Position numbers and translations under genes: made by a program | Assembly: GCA_013400155.1 (NCBI GenBank) | Contig: VXBM01000341.1 | Location: 311,241 to 375,240 of the forward strand | Direction of reading: 5' to 3' | DNA: 64,000 nucleotides | From: Helopsaltes ochotensis | Taxonomy: Eukaryota > Chordata > Aves > Passeriformes > Locustellidae | Notes under the pieces: model-generated | Database searches by the model: none | Seen by the model: the letters and a program-made list of their open reading frames with translations, nothing else | What the model was told of the DNA's origin: nothing | Part shown: positions 17,549 through 29,100 of the stretch, piece by piece | Position numbering within the stretch: the stretch's first letter is position 1 | Layout: the number at the start of each line of letters is the position of its first letter

Positions 17549-19303
17549 CACCTGATTCAAATTCCAGATAAAATTTGTTACCTGTGACTTTTAATGATGT
17601 GAATTGTCCACCTCAAATAAATGATACATTCATATTCACTTGTGGGTTCCATTGTTCTTAGACCTAGAAGAACTGGTTTATAGGCATGGGAGTGTGAACT
17701 GACTGGGAAATAAAGAATTAACCTTGCAAGTTGCTTTTCAAGGTTAAGAAGGCTTCGGTTGTTGCAGTAGGAATATTTTGTGCTTTTAATGGCAAAAATT
17801 ACATCCAGCACTGTCCTCTCTGAGATCTGAGCCAGTGCCCAAGAGATCTTGATCCATTTTAGAGTGAAAGGAAGCAGTGTCCAAGAACAAACATTTTTGT
17901 GAGTCTAGTTGCTACTAATAATTAACAGCCTTCTTAAAACATTTTCATCTAGCATCTAGTATGGATTATTAGAAGGAAGACCTTAAATTTGAGTAACTTG
18001 TACCAGCTCAAGGCTTTTTAAATGTTTCCAAAATGCATCAGGTGCTTTTGTTCTTTCATAGTGTGGAGTTGCATGTCAGCCAGGTTGAGAGTTCTTGAAA
18101 GTCAGTTCATGTGGCAGAAGTGTCACACAGGAGACCAATACAAGACCAATTTACACTTGAATTGCTATATATGTTTTATTGCCGAGGCAGCGCCCTTCAC
18201 TCTCCAAGTGTATCTGTGCAGGGAAGCATCACTGGTTATTTTAGCAATGAAAGTACTTTCCAGGCATGGCAGCAGGTGCCATCACAGGATTCAGCCTCAA
18301 GTTTCTTCAGATCTCAGTTGCATTGGATTTACTCTCCCCAATTAACCTGCTCATTTTTGTGTCCAAAACCAGTTCTGGGATACACTTCTTCTTCCTGTTC
18401 TGTTTTTTTTTTCTCCCAGTCTCACCTCAGGAAGAAGATAAGACCACCACTGACTTTCATGTCACAGTGCTTTAAGGAAAGCATAGGAAAGATGAGCAAC
18501 ATTGCTGCTTATTGAAACAGGGAGTTTCAGAGAGTTAGAAGCCTTTATAGCCTCACATTTCTGACAAGCACAGTAAGTGACTCAGTGGTTACCTGAAGAT
18601 GTCAAGGTCTTTGGGCCCAGACTAGAAATGGAATTGGGTCAGTTGTTTTCACTAGTCAAAGCTAGAGCTGCCTAACAGCAAGGGGGGAATCTTCTGATAA
18701 ATCTTGCTTTCATTTTGGGATAGCTGACCAAGAGCACTAAAGAGGGAGAGGAAAAGCCACTAGCTGCCTGAAAACAGACAGGGAAGGCCGTTCTTGTCTG
18801 CAGACAAAGAGAATTGGCCTAGGAAAGCTACAGGTAAACCTTCCCCATGTTGGATCCTTGTTAGTGCTGCCTTTTGAACTGCTGGAGCTGACTACTGCAG
18901 GGACAGGGAGGAGTTCTCAGCAGAGTCAGCACAGACTGATGGAAAACGTAAGAAAGTTTTCATCTTGCTTAAATCATTTTCTAAAGCAGCAGCTTAACAT
19001 GAGAAAAATCTCACATCTTATTTCATGTGCTAAGTTCATTGTTTCAGCTCAGCCTAAGCTGGAGACAAGGAAAAGAAAGTTGGGTAGAGGAGCAACTACA
19101 CTACAGGAGCAAATCTGGACTACTCTATTTTACTGCCTCATGGCTGGAGCTGTGGCTGACCAGTGACAGGGTAGGGAACAAGTTCATGTTCTGCAGCAGT
19201 TGTGTTTCTAGCTGCAGCCATACAGCGCCAGGAAGCTGAAAATGTAGTTGCAGCAGAGCCACAAGAAACTCACCCAGGCTTTAGTTTGATTGTACAGTCT
19301 CAA

Positions 19304-19309
19304 TTTATT
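19304..19309 (-). terminator. Candidate ACSL5 polyadenylation signal
   Basis: TTTATT on the plus strand is AATAAA on the minus strand, 677 bases beyond the ACSL5 stop. Another lies at 18175-18180, and one overlaps the stop region at 19985-19990. Position is the only evidence. Confidence 0.4.
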
Positions 19310-19985
19310 GCATCCTATATCCTTAGGATTGACAGCTGAAGTTTTACACTTATTAGGCTCAAATTTGTAAGTGTAAAGGCCTCAACACTGCCATTTCATT
19401 TGAAAATGTGCAAAAACTGATCCAGTGCCTCCTAAAGAATAAACTGTGTTTGCTGTAGACAAATGTATTTTGCAAACCAGTTGATGCCAAAATTACTCAT
19501 TTTCATTATAAACAACTTACACCGTGTGGTCCAAGATTAGGAACAGGAAATGCACTTCTGTTTTTGCCAAACAGATGTTAGCAGGAATTCATACTGAGTT
19601 CAGTCTGATTGCAGATCAATCCGCAACAGGTCACAGTGGAGTTTGTAGTTTCAGCAGGAAAACAAGGTATGCTTTTGACAGTGAGAAGTGCATACAGCTG
19701 TCTTTTAAAGGCTGAGGTTCTTGCATGTTTTTGCATTTCAGTCACAGTCCAAGAATGATGAAAGTTCTGGCTTTGCCTAGATGGTTGATGCTCAGTTGAT
19801 GCTCAGTCCCACAGGATGTGCTAGTTCTCAGTTATACTACAGCCATCTTCATCCAAAGTCATTTTTCTCAGGTACTAGAAACAAATAAATTTAAGTTCCT
19901 GTTCCCCTCCACTCAAGCCTGTCTTCACCATAGGCCATGTAGTGTAGATTTAGCTACTCCATGCAGTTTAAATTAAACTGGCCAT

Positions 19986-20126
19986 TTATTCCTGAGAAGA
20001 TGAATAGAGGGCCTCAATCTCCTTGTGGAAGAATTTAACAAGATCTCCTCGCTTTGCCTTTAGTGTTGGTGTCAAGAGTCCATTTTCTACAGAGAACAAC
20101 TCCGTGTGGATGTACAGGTCTTTAAC
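19986..20126 (-). CDS. ACSL5: ACSL5 coding exon 20, residues 638-683 and stop
   Basis: VKDLYIHTELFSVENGLLTP then TLKAKRGDLVKFFHKEIEAL and YSSSQE, TAA at the complement of 19986-19988. It carries the C-domain catalytic lysine region. Acceptor TTAATAG. Confidence 0.97.
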   Translation of the reverse strand, partial: VKDLYIHTELFSVENGLLTPTLKAKRGDLVKFFHKEIEALYSSSQE

Positions 20127-23100
20127 CTATTAAAAGAAAACAATTTAGCACATGATGCATACTTAGAAGACAAACAACAGTTCTTTCCTTGGGCAAGAAT
20201 TCAGTCCCAGGGGATCCAGTAACTAAACTTTTTTTGCTGACACAGCAAGAGGGTGGAATTCCAGAATAGCCCCTTGCAGCCTGTTGTGAATGTCCATTCC
20301 ATCTCTTGGCAATTGCTACTGTTGCCCTTCACAGCCCCTTGGTGTAGGCAGCCCATGTTTCTGTGACTGCTTTAATCAGGTGTCTGGGGCTGCTGCCTCA
20401 GAGCCCCTCCTGGCACAGGCATTGGCAGGAATGAAGACTTCCCAGCTACTGTGTTAGCAGCCCAGGTGCTAGTGACAAGCAGGATTTGAAAGTACTCACT
20501 TGTTCAAAGGATTTAAGGCCAGCCTCTCTCCCCAGCCTGATCATATCGTCTAAAATTGCTCTCTTCACTGCCTAGAAGAAACACAGCAGAAGCAGAGTGA
20601 GCAAAGCTGTCGTTCTGTAATGGCAGCACAAAAGCATAGCCATTTGCCCAGAACTGAGGATGGCAAGAATACATATTTCAACATTCACGATTTCTCGTAT
20701 TAAGGCCACTACAAGTCATGTCTAATTTCTCACTGGAAAAGAAGCAGCGATAGCCCTTGAAACAAGAGACACCTATACTCAGTTCCAGTTTTTGCTGTAA
20801 GATTGCTTGCATGACTCACCCAGCATTAAACCATTCAAATTACTGAAAAGAGGTGGATAGAATGAAATCAGAGCAATGTAGGATTGGACTTACAATTAAA
20901 TTCTGTCTCTAACCCACTAAACACAAAGCCACTCACAGGGTTTTTGCAGAGCTCTTCAAAGGAACCTTTTACTCCCAGTTTTGCTGCAAATTCTGGGAGC
21001 ATTTCAGCATCAGGAACCACTATACCTATTAGAAAAGACTGAAAACAAGTGGAAATAGTCAGACTGAGACCAGGATAAGGCATACTAAATGTCTTTGTGA
21101 GCTTGCTTGTGGGCAGTGTTTCTAAGTCACATGTACCTCTCCATGCATTTTCAGAGTTTCAAAGGTAACTATGAGGATTTCCAAGTCACTGAGAGTTGTG
21201 ACAGCAGTTTGTTATGTGTGCTGAATGATCCAGCAATTACTTTTGGCTAGTTTACAGATTGAAGACTGGCCTCTGCTAGCATAGGTAACACCCCCATGGC
21301 AAAGGAATGGAGAAACACTTCTGTTGTGCAGAAAGGCTGAGAGAATTGGGGTGGTTCAGCCTGAAGAAAAGGCTCCAGGAACACTTTTGTGGGCTTTCAA
21401 AACTAAAAGGGAGCTTGCAAAAAAGATGGGGACAAATTTTTAGTACAGTTTGTGGTAATAAAGCAAGAGGTAATGGTTTTTAACTGTAATATAGTAAATT
21501 TATATTAAATACAAGGAATTTTTTGAAAGTGTGAGAGGGTGGTGAAACAATGGCAGAGGTTGCCCAGAGAGGTGGCAAATGCCCCATCCCTAGAAACATT
21601 CAAGGTCAGACTGAATGAGGTTCTGAACAACCTAATCTAGTTGTAGATGTCCCTGCTTGTTGCAAGGGGGACTATTCTGTGAATCTAAACTGCACAGGAC
21701 TGACGTGACACACTAATCCCACACAAGTACATAATTAGTCTTTACCCAGCTTGCAACAATGACAGTTGTCACTTGGGAAGTCTACAGGTTTGAGAACATC
21801 TACCTATAAACACGGCTCTCTTAGGAACAGATTTTGATCAAGGGCTCTTTTACATGCATTTGTGCCCTGATCATCCAGAACTTGTGGGAGGAAATCTTGC
21901 AGGATACTCACTCTAACATCACTTACCCTCAGACTTTCCCCATGTACAAAGACCTGGGCTACAGGAGCACTTCTAATATAGACATTTTCTATCTTCTCTG
22001 GAGCAATGTATTCTCCTTGTGCAAGTTTAAATATATTCTTCTTCCTATCAATGATCTTCAGTGTTCCATTCTAGAAGTTAAAAGTGGAGGTCATTAGTTC
22101 CAAGTCACTGTCTTGCATACATAAGAGAAGATAAACAGGCTTTGGTTTGTTGTATGAAAGGCACATTTGGAACTAGTCTAGAAACCACGTACTGGTCTTT
22201 GCTTTCTACAGAGAGAAGGGTTTGTCTAATTTTTCCAGTTAGCTCAGGACATGATTAGACAGCTCTTTTATTCTCCTCTGACAGAAACCAAGACGCCTTG
22301 TTATATCACTTCTACAGTGAAGAATAGTCTTAACTATGGGCCTAGCAGGTGTTATTTGATCTCTTGTAACCTAATTGGTCTTTGGAGCTTTGCCTAGTGA
22401 ATCTACTGTGTAGAGACTTTTATCCTGGAATTCCAGCTTTAGAGATTACTGTGAAGTAACAGGAATTCACATGCAAGAGATGGTTTGTGTTAAGCAACTA
22501 CTCACTGGCAACCATTTCCCTATGTCTCCAGTGTGGAGCCAGCCATCTTTATCAATTGCTTCTGCTGTCTTCTCAGGGTCTTTCAGATAACCCTTGAACA
22601 CATTTGGTCCTTTAATGCAGACCTATGGCAAGTGGAGAACACTGTTAGTCACCAAGTCTTAATGGCTCAGTATTTCCTGACATGCATAGGAGGTGGTACC
22701 TACCTCGCCTTCATTGTTGGAAGAGAAGTAGCTCATTTCTTCCACATCATCTAGTTTTATGATATTACAAGCCAGAGGGGCTCCAACATGGCCTAAGAGA
22801 AAAATTAAAAAAAAAAAAATACTGCAGTGATAGTAGATACTTACTGGGTTTCTTCACTGCTTTAACAAGAACCAGTATAGTTTAAAGTAGTTGAAGTAAG
22901 TTGTTGCAATGTAGGACAAATGTTAATGTAGGACAAATAGCAGCTAAGTCTTGATGCTTAGAGCATTATTGATGTAATCAACCACACCAGCCACGAACTA
23001 TTCATGCCTCCTCAGGACCCCCTCTCATAGATCCTGGTATTCATTTGCATTTCATCCTCATTATGCTCTGCAGTTACTGTGTTCACAAAGATGGTGACTT

Positions 23101-26100
23101 GAGTCTGAATTTAGACTATCCAGTGCTGCTAAGATAAAAGCTAAATCTTCAAGGTCCTTCAGAAAAATAGTCAAGTATCATATCTAATATTTTTTGTGTA
23201 AAACTTGTCCTTTAGGAGACAAAGCTTGTTTCTTAAGACCATTTGGGAAGTCCCTATCCAGTTTGCTCAGCTCTTTCTTGTATCCTGGGACAAAGTCTAA
23301 ACTGACATATGACACTTTACAGCAGGGTTCCTCATCTGGTTGAGTCAAGAATTTTAGTACCTACTAAGCAGACAGGTGACTGTTGCTACCAAGAATCACT
23401 TTCAGTACCCATGACTTAATTTTCATTAAACTAAAAGCATTAGAGCACCTTGGCTTGAGTGCCCTTTTATGTGGGCAGCTCTGGGAGACTTTACAAGTCT
23501 CAGCTCCCATACCTGTTGTCCAGTCTCCAGGCATTGAGAAAGTGGATCCAGCTGAGCATTCAGTCTGGCCATAAGCTTCAAAGATCTGTGCGAGAAAGGA
23601 TGAGTATTCCTTGAACATCAAGTCCTTGGTGTGAAAGGCCTCAGTTTCAACTGTGCTCATGCTCAAGTCTTCTTAGGAAGGAAGCCAAAACCACCTTTGC
23701 CTTTAAGATATCTTGATCTTATTGGTGTAACCAGGTGTTAAACTTCACCTATCCAAACTTTGCTTCGGTCACCTTGTTTTCTGTTCTCAAATGTCCTACA
23801 CTGGGAGTTCATTGACTGTCAGAATAAGCACAAAACTCAGAGGCAGCTGCCTGACTTCGAGTGCTGCATGTTCCTATTTCTGCTGCTCTATTCCTCTTAG
23901 AGCCTACAGCATTGTTTTTTGGTACTGTAGTTTGAAGTGGGCCCTGCAGAATTTTTTTTTCCTGTTACTGTTAACTCAGATGAAGCAGTCTGTAAATGCC
24001 CAAGACTGACAGCATTTTCCCCAGGAATGAGCTGAGCTGGACCACAGCTATATCACTGGTCACTCATTTGTGCATAGTCAAACAGGGCTTACTTTAAAAG
24101 AAAACTCAGCTTACCTGACAGCCTAATGCTGCTCTAAGAAATGTCAGGACAGAGGGAGATATAGGGGCTGCACCTGTCACCATGATACGCACTCTTCCAC
24201 CCATGGTTTCCTACAAGTAAGAAAGAAGACATCAGATCCTCCAATATTACATTGCTTAGCTCCCTTACACTTGGAATAACTTACCTGAACTTTTTTGAAG
24301 ACTAGCTTGTCCCAAATGCTGTCATTTCGAAAGATGCCCTGTTTTATTTCAGCCATCTTCATAAACACAGCAAATTTTAACAGGCAACGCTTTACTGGGG
24401 TGTTTGCACCACTCTGGATCTGCAAGGAAAAGAACCAGTGACTCTTGGGTTTAACTGACATCTGTACATCTCATTCTTGCCTTGTTAGGAGGCACCAAAT
24501 CTTACTTCGATGTTCTAGGGTCTGTATTCACCACTGCAGTGTCTAGGAGGAGATCCAAAAGGCAATAGCAATTCATGTTACTGCTGAACCACTACAGCCA
24601 TAGCTTTGAGGAACAGGGATCCTGTTAGCTTTGCTCGTTTCATTTGCATTACAAAAGTAAACAAGGTTTTTGTCTCTTAACAGCAACAAACTTAGCCCAG
24701 TCATGACTGGAAATACTGTTGTTATACTCCCAGAACTCTTTTCATCTCCTCAGAAAGAATTCTAAAAAATTCTTCCTACTAAGGGGTGATTAACTAGTGG
24801 TGATGTTACAACATATTTAATATTATTTTGTATTTTTATGCTTGTTTGGATAAATGAACAAAGAAAACTTAGCTAAAATTGCTCACATTACCTTGTCATA
24901 TACTCTGTTGAGCAGTCTTGGTACAACTGGAAACAGCGTTGGCTTCAAGGTTTTCATGTCATCTGTTAGCAGCTTGATATCTCCTTGGAAGAAGCCTACT
25001 TTTGCTCCACAGCTGTATACCACGGCCTAAAAATTGACCAGACTAACCTTAGTCAAGAAGAATTGCTAACTTCACTAGCCACAATTATTAGTCTATGAAA
25101 AGCAGCATGATTTCCAATGTCCAGTTATTACAAAATAAAGAAAGTTATTGTGTAAATAGTGTTGAGGACATACAGATTGCTAACATTCTTTACTATAACT
25201 TGATTTATAAAAGCTCAGATATATATATCTGTACATACCTGTACAACTCTCTCAAACATGTGAGCCAAAGGAAGATAGGAGATGGCAACATCTGAACTTG
25301 TACACTCAATTGTGTTCTAGAGGGAAAGGAAGTAGAAGTAAGTTAGCGTATTCTAGGCCTGCTTGAGTTACTTTTAAGTAGAAAGTAAATAAAATTTGGA
25401 TCCATTTGAGTACTTTGAGACAGACACTTCCCATGACTGAAGCAACTCAGGCACAGGCTTATCCATCACCTCCTCAAGATTTTCACCTGTCACTCAAAAT
25501 CAGTTTTATGTTTTGGCAAGACTTGAAATAGATGGTTTAGTACTCTTGTATTTAGGACTGACTCATTCTAGAATAACTTCTATGTAGAAGTTTTTGTTCA
25601 ATTCAAACCAAGTTTCTTGCAGTAGTGTTGTCTCATTGAAAAAGGGGCACTTAGGAAAGCAGCAGTTTCTGGGAGTGAATAGTTTACAGAAAATGGCCAC
25701 ATGAAAGCTGGCTTCATGACTGAGGGACTCTCTCATCCTGAAGAGTAGTTTACCTCTGTGCATCTCAGGAAGGCAGCAGCATTTGAAACAACATTCTGAT
25801 GTGTCAGCATGGCTCCTTTAGGGTTACCTTTGGAGAGATCAAGAAAGGTGAGCTGTGGCTCTGACTGCTTCCGCTGGCAGTTTACCATGTCTTGTTTGGC
25901 TCAGTTTGAACTATCTCAGTACTAGGCTCAGTCCCAGCAATTATTATTTTAAGAGATCACAAATATGCCTCATCTTGAGTGCTTTCAGCTGTGGATATCA
26001 CATAAAGGAGATGGCTAAGAGATGGCTACTGAAAAAGCAGAGAAATTGGGAGTAGCATAGAGAATGCTGAAACAAGATTTTTGGTTTAGCCCCTGTGGAT

Positions 26101-29100
26101 CAAAATGCACAGTTGTACAACCAATCTCTTGAACATCAAGGCTGCATTTTTCATAGGGTAAGACAACATGAATTTGGCTTTTCCTGTCCCCAATTCTAAG
26201 AAGCTTTATTGTAGTGCACTTGACTTGTAGTGACAGTATCCCAAGTAAAACTGCAAGAGCGGTTTGACATTGCTCTAATTTACTGGCTTACTTCCATATT
26301 CTTAGGATTTCTTTATTTTTGTGCAGGGAAGCTGCATGGGGAGGCTCTTTCAGTGGGGAAGCATCACTATAAACCACCACTTACCTGTGGTTCCACTTGT
26401 AAAACACACAACAGAAAGATCTTCAGGCTTAGGAGGCTGGAGGGAAAAAGCCACATAAAGTCAGTGTGAGGATTATGATGGTTATCTGTAATTACATACA
26501 ATTCCTAACTGTGNNNNNTGATTCATCAAAAACAATCTGCCAGCCTCCTCTACTAGCAGCATAGCAAGATGTCTTTCCAGAGACTAGTTTTATAAGTCTG
26601 TAGTTGTTTCATAGAGATACTTACAACTGGTTCTCTGATGTTGTTTCTTCCCAGCTCCTGTTTTAGAGAAAAAACACAACAGATGTACACAATAGATGAG
26701 TAGATAATTGCATTTCAAATGCAACACCTGGTTTACTATTTTGCCTCTTGATGCTCTGTCTCATTCAAACAGAAACCTCTTCCTGAATCCAATACACATA
26801 ACTCTGAAAAGCTGTCTGCTGCAAGTGTGCATTTGAATGTGTGGAAAGTGATCAGAATTATTAATGAATTTGAAAGTCCTGAGTGGAGAGATTTATTTGA
26901 TGTAGGCCACATCTCTTTACATGTATACAAGCTTAAGCCTAGTATTGGGATGTCTAAGCAGCCAGTAATTTGCACTTACACTTCCAATTAAACTCAACTC
27001 AGCTTAGAAGCCTGATAAATCCTGTTACAACAGTATCATGAATTAAGTTAAGCAAGTCTTGGCTCTTCACAGCACATGGTCACAACTTTAGTCAATGGTT
27101 TGAACTCTACAACTCCATTTAGTAACAATACTAAGTTTCAAAATGACTGCTCGTCAAGATGTCAGATACAGGCATTGACAACCGGGTAATTAACTTATAT
27201 TAAAGGCTCATTGCTGTGACAGATGAAGATGTTTAGCTGGCAAGGTATTCCAGAAGCCTTGGCCACCTACCTCAACCTCCTGCAGTGACAGAATTTCAAC
27301 TCCCACTTTATCTCCTCTGTCCTTGAGCTCTTTATCAAAGAGATCCATGAGAACAATAATCTTCAGACATGGGGTCTTTTTGTCCTCACAGTTCTTAAGC
27401 AGGACCTCTGCCTTCGCGGGCGTGTCACAGATCACCACATTTATATCAGCTACAGAAAAGAAATTAATCAGAAATCTATTTAGAAGACATGAGGCCAATG
27501 ACAGCTCAGCAGAAGATACTTTTAGAACATAACATTGATTTGGTGCCATTTGTGTTTGTTCATATGGATTCAGTGGCCGGATTACAGTGCTAAGAAGGTT
27601 CCTCCTACCACACTCAACTGATTGAGCAAACCTGATATTCTGGCAATATAAAGTGGGGGAAAATGATGAGGAGCTGAAGAGAAATATCTTTGCTCACAGT
27701 CAAGATGGGCATTGAAACTTTTGGTATTGGCATGATATTGTTTAGGTTTAGCCATGTGCCTTAAATCTAAAGAAATTAAGGCCCAGTTGAAAGAGGTAGC
27801 TAAAATTCTTGAGTTAATACTTCTGCTTCCCTGTAAATGCAGCTACAAAAGACTTCTCCTTTAAGTCAGCAGAGGAACTGGATTTGCCTGAGCCTGCCAG
27901 TTCCCAATTAGACTGATAAATCACAGCTCTGTAATCCCAAGGTTCACCACCATAACCGTTGAAGTGATTTTGCTTGGCAAATTCTGTTTATGGAATGGAT
28001 CCCAGATCAGTGTAACAATAGCAGATATTTATTTCCCTCAAATCTCTCCTAAGACTGGGGGAAGAAAGTCTGAAGATTTATTTAACTTCCTTGCCAGTTT
28101 CTTCCATGATGGCCACCTAGATGTTTCTGTAGAACCAGATAGATTAAACAGATTTATGCATATCTTTACCCTTCCCTCCTCCACTCTTTTCATCCTACAA
28201 CTTTAAATCAGACACACACATCTAGTCTTAATTTACATGCAAGTCTGTCTGCATTGTCTGATTAGCAGTGTGAGAGTTGAAGATTGCAAAATCTCAAATA
28301 GCAAATAGTTGAGCACTCTGATTGCAAATGGTCCACAGAATCTAGCAGATCCTTCAGTGGTCTTGCAATCAAGACACTAGGAGATATAGGAAGCCCAGTG
28401 GATTCTTCTAGGCATTGAACCACGTGCCCTGCAAAGCAGCTTCACTAAGAAATAAAGGTTAAAACTACCCAGATTTTTGCAAATTTCCTTGAACTTAGCC
28501 CTCCCAAAACAAAGTTTCCTAGAAAAAAACTTATGAAAGAGTGGAAGTCAATATTTACCTTTGTTAACAATATATACAATGGCCTCTGGTCCTAAAGTGT
28601 CATAGAGTGGAACAGCAACCATGGAGTAGGTGTAGCAGGCATACTCTGAAATGATCCACTGAAAAGAGAAAACAGAACAACTAAGGAAAACTAGGAGCCC
28701 TCAAGACCGGATTGCCTACGGACTTCATACTTGATTAGCCCATGCACATGGCAGTGGGGGGGCTACGGAAGGACCATGTCCATGAGAGTAAGAGTTGTGA
28801 GAGGTCATTGTATTACATGCTTGGAATGGTGCTCAGTCAGTAAAAAGGGAATTGGAAGGAAAAAGTTGTGATTTTTCCTCATGTGGCCTGAAGCTGTTTA
28901 GACACAGATTCTCCTCTCACCCCAAGGTGTCAGAATAGTGTAGGAAAGAATACACAATTTGTTGCTTACCTCTGGCCTATTCTGAGCAAAAATGCCAATA
29001 AACTGGTTTGATGATGGTTGGCATCCTTTCTGCAGAAGCCCTGATCCCAGGTATTTAGTTCTGTCCGAAACCTGCAAGATAGTTATTCCCCCACTTTAGT

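Larger units (their letters stand above)
17180..19985. other. Convergent 3' UTRs and spacer between ZDHHC6 and ACSL5
   Basis: 2.8 kb between two opposing stop codons. The left end is the ZDHHC6 3' UTR and the right end the ACSL5 3' UTR. Open frames of 60-130 codons at 18.0-19.3 kb have no recognisable homology and no splice support. Confidence 0.7.

Noticed and set aside
18022..18515. Frames of 107 and 134 codons between ZDHHC6 and ACSL5
   Set aside because: They lie in the convergent 3' region, have no recognisable domain and are mutually overlapping.
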